The notes beneath the pieces are model-generated. The model was not told where the DNA came from, ran no database searches, and was given only the letters and a program-made list of their open reading frames with translations. Of a DNA stretch of 41,919 bases, positions 25,750 through 34,767 are shown one piece after another (the stretch's first letter is position 1; each line of letters opens with the position of its first letter). The stretch lies in NCBI GenBank assembly GCA_947623175.1, contig CANQGK010000022.1, positions 1 through 41,919 of the forward strand, in the 5' to 3' direction. The translations under genes and the position numbers were made by a program. The stretch is from an uncultured Clostridia bacterium. GTDB lineage: Bacteria > Bacillota > Clostridia > Oscillospirales > Acutalibacteraceae.

Positions 25750-26586
25750 TCAGCGAGGCTTTTGACGGGCGGTTTGAGATTTGACGAAGTTCTGCGGGGA
25801 AAGACCGACGGCATGCTTGAAGGTGCGGCTGAAATGGTAGATGTCGGCAAAGTGCAAATGCTCGGCGATTTCGCCGACGCTCAGCGTGTCCAACAGTAAA
25901 AGCTGTTTTGCGCGTTCGATGCGGTGCGCCTGGCGAAAATCCATGGGATTTTGTCCGCTGTACTCCTTGAACAGGCGGCGAAAATGCCCCTCGCTTACCC
26001 CGCACCGCGCCGCTATTTCGAAAAGGCTTAAATCGCAATCGCTTTCCAACAGATCTATGCCCTCTCTGATACAGGCGTATTTGCCTTTGATAACCCGCCT
26101 GTGCTCTTTTTTACAAATATGGGCGAAAATACTGTAGATCAGGGAATTGACCTCCGGCACGCAGATGATATTTTTCTTAAATTCGTCGGCGGCGGCGCCT
26201 ATGGCGAGGGCTATATCGGGATCGACGTCCGGAATTACTATCTCCGGCAGGGCGGTCGGCGCGATTTCACAGCCGTCTGCGTCGGTCAACTGAAAATGAA
26301 TTACGATGGAATCGACGCTGTCCCGGCGGGTATCGAAAAATTCCACGGTATACTCGAGCCCCTTCGCCATATAAGCGAGCTGATTTTTCCGCGCGCGGAT
26401 AACGTTTTTGTGAGAATCGGTGATCACCGCGCCGCAGTTTTTAAACCAAAGCAGTGTATGCGAGGGCTTAGGTCGCCCGAGACATGAATAAAAATTCTTT
26501 CCGCTGTACCAATTCTGCGCTTTCACAAGCGCCTCGCTTATGAAAAATTCTGTGTCGTAAAGCTTTTCAAATGGGATCCGATTCAT
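25750..26586 (-). CDS. AraC-family transcriptional regulator
   Basis: A 278-residue regulator. The N-terminal part (residues 1-140) is cupin-like and probably senses a sugar; the C-terminal 100 residues hold the double helix-turn-helix (SLFEIAARCGVSEGHFRRLF, then SVGEIAEHLHFADIYHFSRT). The start is at 26586, where GAGGTGG is just upstream; a longer frame to 26694 has no SD. It is divergent from the fucose-isomerase-like gene, which it probably controls. Confidence 0.88.
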   Translation of the reverse strand: MNRIPFEKLYDTEFFISEALVKAQNWYSGKNFYSCLGRPKPSHTLLWFKNCGAVITDSHKNVIRARKNQLAYMAKGLEYTVEFFDTRRDSVDSIVIHFQLTDADGCEIAPTALPEIVIPDVDPDIALAIGAAADEFKKNIICVPEVNSLIYSIFAHICKKEHRRVIKGKYACIREGIDLLESDCDLSLFEIAARCGVSEGHFRRLFKEYSGQNPMDFRQAHRIERAKQLLLLDTLSVGEIAEHLHFADIYHFSRTFKHAVGLSPQNFVKSQTARQKPR

Positions 26587-26788
26587 TTTCCACCTCGTCG
26601 CCCCCCCGTCGGGATTTTTTTCCGAAAGCCGTAAAAAATCGGCTTTTAGGGCGTTAAAACAAGTTATTAAATACAGTATAGCACATTTCGGCAAAAAAAG
26701 ATACGTTTTTTACAAATAAATGCCTAAAATGTACATTTACTTGCCGCCCCGACGAAAAGTACAATAAAAGGCAAAAGGAGGAAAAATT

Positions 26789-28207
26789 ATGTTGGATTAC
26801 AAAGTAAAAATAGGCATTGCGGCAATGCGCCGCAACACCACCGACCGCCCCAAGGGAACCTTTCTTACATGGTATTCCGCGGAACAGCGTGGCAAACGGT
26901 TTACCGATTACATCGAAAGTCATTTTACGGACGATAACGTCGAGTTTGTGGATAACCGCGGCATCGGCATTAACGATTTGATCTTTGACGATGCGTCCGC
27001 CGCAGAGACGGCGAAACGTTTTATAGAGGAAAAGGTGGACGCCGTATTTATAATCAACTGTAATTTCGGCAACGAGGAAGCGGCGGCGGATCTTGCCAAA
27101 GCCGTGGGTAAGCCGGTGCTTTTATGGGCGCCGTTGGATGACGAATATTATAAGGACGGGATGCGCCCCACCGATTCCCAATGCGGGCTGTTCGGAGTAT
27201 CGCGCCAGATGCAGCGCTATCACATTCCCTTTTCCCATCTGCCCTGCTGTCGGGTGGAGTCGGAGGAGTTTCTTACGGGCTTCCGCTCTTTTGTAAGTGT
27301 TGCCTGCATGGTTAAAAATTTCACCGGGCTTCGCATAGGTCAAATCGGGATCAGACCGGCGCCCTTTTATTCGGTTATCTGGAACGAGGGCGAGCTTATG
27401 GAGCGCTTCGGCATACGGATAATCCCAATCAACATGGCGGTGGTCGAACAGCGGATGAAAACGGTCGAAGCCGAACATCCGAAGGAGCAGGACGAAATCG
27501 CCGATTACATACGCGAGAACTATACGCTTGACGAGCAGACAAAGGCGTACGTAGACCGTATGGCGGCGCTTGCGGTCGCCTACAAGCGGCTTTTTGACGA
27601 ATTTTCGCTGGACGTTATTTCCGCCGAGTGCTGGACCGCCACCCCCATCATGTTCGACGGGCTGGCTCCCTGCACGGTTTACGGGATTTTGGCGGATATG
27701 GGATATATCGTTTCATGTGAAAGCGATATGCACGCCGCCCTTACGCAGGTGCTTTTGCGCTCTGCCTCTCTCGGAAAAGGCATTCCGCTCTTCGGCGAGT
27801 TTACCGTGCGCCACCCCGAAAACAAAAACGCGGAGCTTTTGTGGCATTGCGGCCCCTTCCCGCTTTCCCAAAAGGCGGAAACGGGCGTCGACAGTCGGGC
27901 AAGGCTTGTAAATCAGCGCTCCTGGTTCCGAGCAAAGGACGGCGTATATACCGTCGCGCGCATCGATCAGGAAAGCGGCAAATATATGATTTTGCCTCTG
28001 CTTTGCCGCACCGTTCCGGGCCCACAGACTCACGGCACCTACATCTGGGGAGAATTTTCGGATTTGCAAGCGGTCGAGGATCGTCTGATGGACGGCCCGT
28101 ATATCCACCACTTTGTGGAAATAGAGGGCGACTACCGACGCGAGATTGCGGAGTTCTGCAAGTATTTCCCGAACCTGTCCGTAGATGAATTTGCGAAAAA
28201 CCGATAA
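26789..28207 (+). CDS. L-fucose/L-arabinose isomerase family protein
   Basis: A 472-residue cytoplasmic protein. The N-terminal part is a Rossmann-like domain with the family look (VDAVFIINCNFGNEEAAADL), and the C-terminal part has LLWHCGPFP and HGTYIWGEF as in fucose-isomerase-like proteins. It probably isomerises an aldose to a ketose, but the exact sugar is open. Strong SD AGGAGG. It is divergent from an AraC regulator and close to genes for host-glycan breakdown. Confidence 0.8.
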   Translation: MLDYKVKIGIAAMRRNTTDRPKGTFLTWYSAEQRGKRFTDYIESHFTDDNVEFVDNRGIGINDLIFDDASAAETAKRFIEEKVDAVFIINCNFGNEEAAADLAKAVGKPVLLWAPLDDEYYKDGMRPTDSQCGLFGVSRQMQRYHIPFSHLPCCRVESEEFLTGFRSFVSVACMVKNFTGLRIGQIGIRPAPFYSVIWNEGELMERFGIRIIPINMAVVEQRMKTVEAEHPKEQDEIADYIRENYTLDEQTKAYVDRMAALAVAYKRLFDEFSLDVISAECWTATPIMFDGLAPCTVYGILADMGYIVSCESDMHAALTQVLLRSASLGKGIPLFGEFTVRHPENKNAELLWHCGPFPLSQKAETGVDSRARLVNQRSWFRAKDGVYTVARIDQESGKYMILPLLCRTVPGPQTHGTYIWGEFSDLQAVEDRLMDGPYIHHFVEIEGDYRREIAEFCKYFPNLSVDEFAKNR

Positions 28208-28243
28208 TAAAAGTATATATCAAGCAAAAGCTTTATAAGATAA

Positions 28244-28276
28244 GCGCCCCGACGGTCGATTTTGCCGTCGGGGCGC
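28244..28276. terminator. Hairpin between convergent genes
   Basis: GCGCCCCGACGG (28244-28255) pairs perfectly with CCGTCGGGGCGC (28265-28276). It lies 36 bases after the isomerase stop and 22 bases from the stop of the facing dockerin protein. The T run is weak. Confidence 0.7.
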
Positions 28277-28298
28277 CGTTATATTATGCCGAAATCGG

Positions 28299-31200
28299 TT
28301 AAAAAAGCTCAAAAAGCAATTTTCTCAACGAAATGAAGTCTGCGGCATGCTCTGCTTTTCCGCTGCGGTCCACGTCAAGCGCAAGAGCGTCGTAATCTTC
28401 CGTATCGGAAAGCATAACCTTTTTATATCTTATGAGGTCCAATACGTTAATATTTCCGTCGCCGTTAATATCTCCCGCGTGAACGGTATGCGAGAAATTG
28501 GAGAGCTTTACGTAAAGCGAGGTGTCACATCTTTCGCCCGAGGCGTTATTGCAGGTTATGTAGAAATAATACATATTCGCAAAGGAGAACCCGTCCTCTT
28601 TATAAGTGATATCGCTTAATTTTACCCTTATATGATTCCAGCCCGTTTTGGTTATCATATCCGAAATGCCGAAGCTGCAGCGGCTCGCAAATCTGTTTGA
28701 AGGATCGGACGCTATCCACATGGCGAAACTATACCCGAGCCCCGAAAGGCGCTTTACTTCATCGTAATCGTTTATATAAAAATCGAATTCGAAATAATCC
28801 GACGCCGACGCGTCCGCTCCGTCGGAGTTATGCATAAGGTAAAGATCGCCTATATATGCGGTATTGGTGACCGCACCGTAGCTAATTGAGACGCCCATGT
28901 CGGTTACCGAAGCCGTTTTGACAGGGCTCGGAACCTCTTTGTAAGCACCGTAGCTTTCGTTGCCGAGGCTGAACTCGTCGATATAAACCGCGCCTTCGCC
29001 CGAGGTCTTTGTAAAGTATACCCTGATTTCGGTAACGCTGCAAAGCTTGCCGGAATTATTGTAAGATGCGCCCTTGTCGTCCGTAAGACGGTTCAAATTC
29101 GCGGTGACCGATACCCAGCCGCTGTCGGACGGGAGGGATTTATCGATATTCGCATAGTACCAAGTACCATCCGAACAAAAAGCCAATTTATTCAAAGTGA
29201 TTTCGGCACCCTCGTTTTTGACCTTAAAATCAATCCGGTCATAGAACGAGTAGTTATAATTAAGGTCGGTAAAGCGTTCCTCGTTTTCGCCCGTAAGCGT
29301 GGGAGCGGCGTAGAAGGTATCGGCGTCGTTTGTATAGCCGAGCTTCAAAGCGCCTTCGCCGCTCGCCTTTACGTCATTTATTATTTGGGCGGCGGCGCCG
29401 TCGGCGGTCCAGGAATTGTATTCGCCGAACTTAGTTCCCACAAAGTGCGTCAGCTTTTGGTCGTCGACCTCATACCAGCTGTTATTCTGCGCATGCACGG
29501 TTTCGGGATCGTTTGTGGTAATAAAGGGCGCGACCGGCAGAAATACTTCGCCGTTTTGCGTTCCGTAAAGGTTGGAGGTGACGCTTAAATTATCGTAGCA
29601 ATAGGAGACGTCTACGGGGTTTTCGGTCACATCGCTCCATACCTTTACGGTGTTTTCGTCAACTATCTCCGCCTTTGCGTTTACGAATACACCCTTTGCG
29701 TTTGCAACCGAAAATCCGTAAAGGGTAACGCCGTCCGGCGTGGCAAGTGACGAACCCACGTGGTCAAAGTCGAGATATACGTATTTGCCGTCTACCGTTT
29801 TGGTACCGTTCCATACCGGAGCCGTGCTCTCGCCGTAGGAGCCGTCGTAAACCATAGCGTACATCGCCTCGGCAAGCCGTATGCCGACCGGCTTTTTGGT
29901 ATAAGGATGAATGGGATCGGCAATTCCCCAGCCGCCGGGAGTATATCCCGAATAATCCCAATCGGACGGCAGGTCGTAAATGGTTACCGCTCCCATTTTT
30001 TCGTTATTTTCCGCGGCGGCGGTCATTTGATCCCACATCTGCGGCAGTGTAGGATCGGTAAAGCCGTAAGCGTGAAGCTCGGTCAAAATAAAGGGCAGCT
30101 TACCGTCGTCGTAAGAGAAGGTATCCTCATAGCAGTCGCGAAGTACCTTGAGCGCTTCGGCGTAAACGCCGTCCGCAATACCCACCTCGTTACAGCCCTG
30201 GTACCAGATAACGCCCGAAATTTCCATACTGCTCAAGGGCGCTGTTTTTATATTGTAAAGCGAGGTCATTTTCTGCTGTGCGTTGTTAAGCGAATGTTCC
30301 GTTTGCCAATTGCTTTTATCAAAATATCTGTCGCTGTTTTTAAGGTAATCGAGCAATACGTCGTCGGATTCTATGGCTTCGCGCGAAATCCAGGAGAAAA
30401 TCGAGCTGCCGCCCAAAGAAGCGTCCATAACGCCTACGGGTATGCCTAATTTTTGCTGTAAGCGGTCGGCAAAATAATACGCTACCGCCGAAACGTCATA
30501 AAAATCCCTTGTATTGCCCACAGCCCAATAGGTTTCCACCGCGTTGCGGTCGGGTTCGTAAGGAACGTCGGCGCCGTCCCAATAGGTATCGCCCGACGAG
30601 AGGACGCGGATATTCGGATTGCCGTTTCGGTCGTAGGTGTTGTTATTGAACCAATCGGCGCCCTCGGGAGTTTCCCACATCCGAAACGCCATATTCGACT
30701 GACCGGAAGCCAAATAAAGCTCGCCTATAATTACGTTCTTTACCGACTTTTCGGGATCGGATGAGCCGTTTATGTAAAAATTAAGGGTATAGGTATCAAA
30801 GCTTGCCGGCAAGCCCTGCATTTCAATTTCCCAAATACCGTTTTCGGGTATCGTACATTCGCCGGAGCGCACGATCCGGTTATCCTTTTCGGCTGTAAGC
30901 TCGGTTTTAACGAGCGCGCCGGGAGTGCCTGTACCGGTAACGCGTATGGGCTTATTTTGCCCGAAAAGCATATTGTCCGAATAAACGCCGTCCATTTTAG
31001 CGGCGGTATTTACTCCGCAGAAATTAACCGCGCCGATAAAATAATTATTTACCGGAGATATTGCGGCGCCGTTGTTTTCCTGATACATCAATATCTGCGC
31101 CAAATCGGTAAGATGCGTCGACGGAATTGAGGAGGTGGGGATACGCATATGATTGTACCCGGTGTGAAGCTCTTTTGCGTCGATAGACCAATGCCACCAA

Positions 31201-32561
31201 TTTTCGAAGGCGTCGCCCTTTCCGTTTATAAACCGCAGAAAGACCGAGCTCCATACCGGATTGCCCGTATCGGGTATAATCTCGGCTTTTAAGCCCTCGG
31301 CGTCGCTTATGTAAATGTCAAATTCCAAATAATCGTAACCGGATAAATCTATCGGCTTTTCCTTATTTAATACGACGACGTTTGCCCAATTGAAGTTGCT
31401 CACAGGTCTGCCCCACGCCTTGTAAGCGCCGGCGTCGATAAGCTCTCTGCCTATTGCTTCTTCGGTAACGTGAGCCCAAAAATCCGAGGTGGTAAAGGTG
31501 AAATCCGTACCCGACGAGTCGGTATAACCGATGTTTGTATTCGTGTACAGATCTTGAGAATCATGCCAATGTCCGTCCGGCACCGACCTTATACCCACCT
31601 CCGAAAAGGCGGTAAGATCCAAGCCGCATTTTTGCGCGTAATGCAGATCCAGAGTAACGGTGTTGTCGCCCTCGTTTAAATTTTCCGGCATGGGATAAAC
31701 AGCCCATTTGCCGAAAGAGTCCGCAAGGAAAATATAAACGTGGCTTTTCCAATGCTCGTATTCTTCAGTACTTTCGATATTAAGGTTAAAGGTTAAGGTA
31801 TCGTAACCGTAAATATCGGCGGTAATATAGATAAATCGGTTGTTGAAAAAGCTAAACTCGATATCCGAGCCAAAGGTTGCGGTGGGGCTCGGAGTTCCGC
31901 CCGGATGATAAATGGCGCCGTCGGTTCCGTCGCCCTTCAAAAGAAGCAGATCCTTTATTTCGGGTTTCGCATGATTTAACTTTGTAAACGCTACGTTCGA
32001 CACCTTAAAGGTCGCGCTGTTTATACCCGCGTCGGCGATACTTACGGTTCCCTCGAATATAAGGGTTTTGAGCGCCGCCGTATTAAAAACTGCATTTTCG
32101 GTCTCATAAGCGCTGTTAAACGCCGCTATGGGCAGTACATAATGAGTCCATCCGGATTTTATCGCGCTTATATCATATTTTTTTCTGCCCGCATCACTGC
32201 CCTTGCCGCTCGAAAGCCAAACGGCAAAGCCGTTATTCAAATTTGCGCTCGAATATAAATCAAATTCGAGATAATCGGCTTCCGAGACGTCGACGGTTTC
32301 AAGGTCGCTCTCGGTTCCGGCAAATTCCTCAATAAATACACCCGCCCACTGCTTTGTCCAATCGAGCGTGTATTCGCCGTTATTATAGGTGCGTAAAATA
32401 AAATCGCCGCTTTTTTCGAAAACCGAATCGTGTTTATTATTCATCTCCGGCGAAGCCGGCGCTTCCTCGGCAAATGCCGCAAACGGTATGCCGCAAGCCG
32501 ATACGGCAAGCGCGCATATAACCGCCGCTGCCGCCTTTAATCTTTTTTTGAATTTAAACAT
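28299..32561 (-). CDS. Secreted multidomain sialate O-acetylesterase-like protein with dockerin
   Basis: A 1420-residue exported protein. The N terminus is a signal sequence; it contains VSAC, which could be a lipobox, but AFAEE about 10 residues later fits ordinary signal peptidase I, so anchoring is unclear. Residues about 40-600 look like beta-sandwich carbohydrate-binding modules. The SGNH esterase (SASA family) spans about 610-900: nucleophile in ASGQSNM, then GSSIFSWIS, IWYQGCNE and DPIHPYTKKPVG with the catalytic Asp and His. More beta-sandwich modules follow. Residues about 1360-1420 are a type I dockerin with two calcium loops (DINGDGNINVLDLI and DVDRSGKAEHAADF). Predicted role: removing O-acetyl groups from sialic acid or other glycans outside the cell. 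AAAGGAGG precedes the ATG at 32561. Confidence 0.85.
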   Translation of the reverse strand: MFKFKKRLKAAAAVICALAVSACGIPFAAFAEEAPASPEMNNKHDSVFEKSGDFILRTYNNGEYTLDWTKQWAGVFIEEFAGTESDLETVDVSEADYLEFDLYSSANLNNGFAVWLSSGKGSDAGRKKYDISAIKSGWTHYVLPIAAFNSAYETENAVFNTAALKTLIFEGTVSIADAGINSATFKVSNVAFTKLNHAKPEIKDLLLLKGDGTDGAIYHPGGTPSPTATFGSDIEFSFFNNRFIYITADIYGYDTLTFNLNIESTEEYEHWKSHVYIFLADSFGKWAVYPMPENLNEGDNTVTLDLHYAQKCGLDLTAFSEVGIRSVPDGHWHDSQDLYTNTNIGYTDSSGTDFTFTTSDFWAHVTEEAIGRELIDAGAYKAWGRPVSNFNWANVVVLNKEKPIDLSGYDYLEFDIYISDAEGLKAEIIPDTGNPVWSSVFLRFINGKGDAFENWWHWSIDAKELHTGYNHMRIPTSSIPSTHLTDLAQILMYQENNGAAISPVNNYFIGAVNFCGVNTAAKMDGVYSDNMLFGQNKPIRVTGTGTPGALVKTELTAEKDNRIVRSGECTIPENGIWEIEMQGLPASFDTYTLNFYINGSSDPEKSVKNVIIGELYLASGQSNMAFRMWETPEGADWFNNNTYDRNGNPNIRVLSSGDTYWDGADVPYEPDRNAVETYWAVGNTRDFYDVSAVAYYFADRLQQKLGIPVGVMDASLGGSSIFSWISREAIESDDVLLDYLKNSDRYFDKSNWQTEHSLNNAQQKMTSLYNIKTAPLSSMEISGVIWYQGCNEVGIADGVYAEALKVLRDCYEDTFSYDDGKLPFILTELHAYGFTDPTLPQMWDQMTAAAENNEKMGAVTIYDLPSDWDYSGYTPGGWGIADPIHPYTKKPVGIRLAEAMYAMVYDGSYGESTAPVWNGTKTVDGKYVYLDFDHVGSSLATPDGVTLYGFSVANAKGVFVNAKAEIVDENTVKVWSDVTENPVDVSYCYDNLSVTSNLYGTQNGEVFLPVAPFITTNDPETVHAQNNSWYEVDDQKLTHFVGTKFGEYNSWTADGAAAQIINDVKASGEGALKLGYTNDADTFYAAPTLTGENEERFTDLNYNYSFYDRIDFKVKNEGAEITLNKLAFCSDGTWYYANIDKSLPSDSGWVSVTANLNRLTDDKGASYNNSGKLCSVTEIRVYFTKTSGEGAVYIDEFSLGNESYGAYKEVPSPVKTASVTDMGVSISYGAVTNTAYIGDLYLMHNSDGADASASDYFEFDFYINDYDEVKRLSGLGYSFAMWIASDPSNRFASRCSFGISDMITKTGWNHIRVKLSDITYKEDGFSFANMYYFYITCNNASGERCDTSLYVKLSNFSHTVHAGDINGDGNINVLDLIRYKKVMLSDTEDYDALALDVDRSGKAEHAADFISLRKLLFELF

Positions 32562-32758
32562 TATCGAAATCCTCCTTTGCCGCAAAGCGGCGTAAATTAA
32601 AAAAGCGCTGTCGGAAATTTTACGGTGGTAAATCTTGTGTATTTTACCCTTAAATACAAGATTATACTAATAGCTTTTATTTGTTTTGTCAACGTCTTAG
32701 CCGAAAACAAGTGAATATAAGATAACAAACGGTAAATCGAATATAACTATGCAAATTT

Positions 32759-32788
32759 AAAACCGCCGTTTTTGTTTGCGGCGGTTTT
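32759..32788 (-). terminator. Terminator of the GH20-like gene
   Basis: AAAACCGCCG (32759-32768) and CGGCGGTTTT (32779-32788), 10-bp stem, with T-rich sequence following on the minus strand. It lies 33 bases after the stop codon. Confidence 0.8.
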
Positions 32789-32820
32789 GGTTTATTCGTT
32801 TTTTATTATTTTCAAAGCCT

Positions 32821-34422
32821 TTACAATACGTTCGAGGTTACGTTATCCTTCCAGAGATTGTAATCGAGGTGGTCGTTTGTCTCGCGGCAGAGTACGTCGA
32901 GCCGGTTTTCCTCCAATTCCTCAAGTCGGTCGATTTCGCCGTTTATAAATCTTAACAACTGTTTTCTGCAATGCTTTATGCGCTGTAAAAGGCCGCCTAT
33001 GCGGATATCCTGAACGTCAAAGCCGTGCGGCTTGTTTTCGGTCATCCATTGCTTTTCGAAAAGCTCGTAAAAGGCTTCGGTAAGGGATATTACCTTATCG
33101 TATTCGGTTATAAGCGTCTCGAGCTCGGCGGCGCTTCGGGCTTCGTACGCTCTGCGAGTTTTAATGCCCAAATCGGCTTTTACTTCCAATACCCGACAAA
33201 GCGCGGCGGCGGACTCAAACAGATAGGAATATTCGTTTTTCGCGACGTTTTCGAGCGCCTTTGCCGTTTTGCCGAAGCTTTCGCCGTCGTCCGGCTTTAC
33301 GACGCTGTCAAAAAGCCCCATAAAGCAGTCGTTATAAAAAAGGTACTTATCGCTGTTTACTATTTTTTCACTGCCGCTTGGAGTATAGGGCAAATCGAGC
33401 AGCAAAAAGTCGTCGAAAGAGATACCGAATTTTGTTTTGAAGCCCCGCTTTATCGACTCGATATCGTTATTGGCTTTCGCCAGCTGTGACGCATAGTAAA
33501 GCGACGGCAATGCGGCGAATTTGGAGCATTCCGCGCCGTTATCGCCCCACAAGGTAATAAATACGTCGCGCACGCCCTCGTTTACGCAGGCGTCAAAGGA
33601 GGCTTTGAGGGTATCGAGACTGAATTTGTTGTGCGGCGCAAAGCCCGACCATGTCCAGACGCCGCCCGCAAACCAGATATCCTCCTTGAGCGCCGAATGC
33701 GCCCTTATATGTTTTTCGTAATTTTCCGTGGATTTAGAGTAATAATCCCAATAAATAAGCTTTACGTTATCGGGAATAAGCCGCTTTATTTTTTCCGGCG
33801 CGTCTTTTTCGGAATTATAACAGCCGTCGCTCATAAGCTTAAAAAACATATCTCCCCACATAATAAGATTAAAGCCGTACTTTTCCGCTATTTTCGATAC
33901 CTTGTTAAGGTGGGCGAGCAATATATCGAATCTGTCGCAAGCGCCGTATTTATCGTAATATTTTCCCCTGCCGAGCATATACGCTTCGTCCATACCGATA
34001 TTTACGGTACGCGAGGTAAAGCACTTATCAACAGAAGCGAACATATCGTCTATAAGCTTATAGGTATTTTCATCGCCGCAAAGCAAAATATTGTCGCAGT
34101 CGCGTATATTTTCGTAAGTTTGCCAGCGGAAAATGGCGTTAAGGTGCGCCAGAGTCTGAATACAGGGTATAAGCTCTATTCCCTTTGAGGCGGCATATTT
34201 ATCCAAGGCTTTAAGCTCGTCCGCCGAATAGCGCCCTCGGTTATGGCCGAAATAGGGGTGGTTTTCTATCTCGTAGGTATCCTCCGTATAAAGCATAAGG
34301 CAGTTGTAACCGAGATCGGCTATAATATCTATATATTTTTCGACCGAATTAAGGTTCATCACGGCATTGCGCGACATATCGAGCATAACGCCGAATTTTC
34401 GGAATTTTATCTGTTTTTCCAT
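32821..34422 (-). CDS. GH20-like beta-N-acetylhexosaminidase
   Basis: A 533-residue protein with a TIM barrel that begins at once (FRKFGVMLDMSRNAVMNLNS). The GH20 catalytic Asp-Glu pair is seen in NIGMDEAYMLG (Asp145, Glu146). There is no signal peptide, so it probably acts on imported oligosaccharides inside the cell. The start is at 34422 (GGGTG 7 bases upstream). It is followed by the dockerin esterase in the same direction, and both fit breakdown of host glycans. Confidence 0.8.
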   Translation of the reverse strand: MEKQIKFRKFGVMLDMSRNAVMNLNSVEKYIDIIADLGYNCLMLYTEDTYEIENHPYFGHNRGRYSADELKALDKYAASKGIELIPCIQTLAHLNAIFRWQTYENIRDCDNILLCGDENTYKLIDDMFASVDKCFTSRTVNIGMDEAYMLGRGKYYDKYGACDRFDILLAHLNKVSKIAEKYGFNLIMWGDMFFKLMSDGCYNSEKDAPEKIKRLIPDNVKLIYWDYYSKSTENYEKHIRAHSALKEDIWFAGGVWTWSGFAPHNKFSLDTLKASFDACVNEGVRDVFITLWGDNGAECSKFAALPSLYYASQLAKANNDIESIKRGFKTKFGISFDDFLLLDLPYTPSGSEKIVNSDKYLFYNDCFMGLFDSVVKPDDGESFGKTAKALENVAKNEYSYLFESAAALCRVLEVKADLGIKTRRAYEARSAAELETLITEYDKVISLTEAFYELFEKQWMTENKPHGFDVQDIRIGGLLQRIKHCRKQLLRFINGEIDRLEELEENRLDVLCRETNDHLDYNLWKDNVTSNVL

Positions 34423-34611
34423 AATATCACCCTGCTTTGCAGATTTCAAAAGCTTAAAATACCGTAAAATAACCGTATCCGCTATTATTTTATCACTTTT
34501 CCGCCAAAATTCAATACGAATTTTCTATGTCAAAAGCACTTCTTTTCTATGTCAAACGAAACTTCTTCACTATTACCTCTTACATATTACTTGGCGCGAC
34601 AGCGCCTCTGT

Positions 34612-34675
34612 ATCCCCCCACCAACTAACGTTGGTTCCCCTCCCTTTAGGCAAGGGAGGCTTTGCGCAGAGCGCA
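34612..34675 (-). repeat. Partial copy of the AAAGCCTCCCTTGCC MITE
   Basis: On the minus strand it reads GCTCTGCGCAAAGCCTCCCT, TGCCTAAAGGGAGGGG, then an ACCAAC...GTTGGT hairpin, matching the left arm of the full element at 38754-38899 in inverted orientation. The right arm is missing. Confidence 0.7.
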
Positions 34676-34699
34676 CATTGTGGCTCAGCCTATAAAATC

Positions 34700-34735
34700 A
34701 GCCGCACTTTCATAATGAAAATGCGGCTTTTGTAT
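34700..34735. terminator. Hairpin terminator after the first camelysin-like gene
   Basis: AGCCGCACTTTC (34700-34711) pairs with GAAAATGCGGCT (34717-34728). Plus-strand T run follows; on the minus strand it ends TGATTTTAT. It lies 40 bases after the stop codon at 34768. Confidence 0.6.
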
Positions 34736-34767
34736 TTTAGTTTTTCGCCGTCTCGGCGGGGAAATTT

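Larger units (their letters stand above)
34423..34767. other. Intergenic region with a half MITE and a terminator
   Basis: Contains one arm of a MITE family (about 34612-34675, listed separately) and a hairpin terminator at 34700-34728. No gene is seen in the remainder. Confidence 0.6.
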
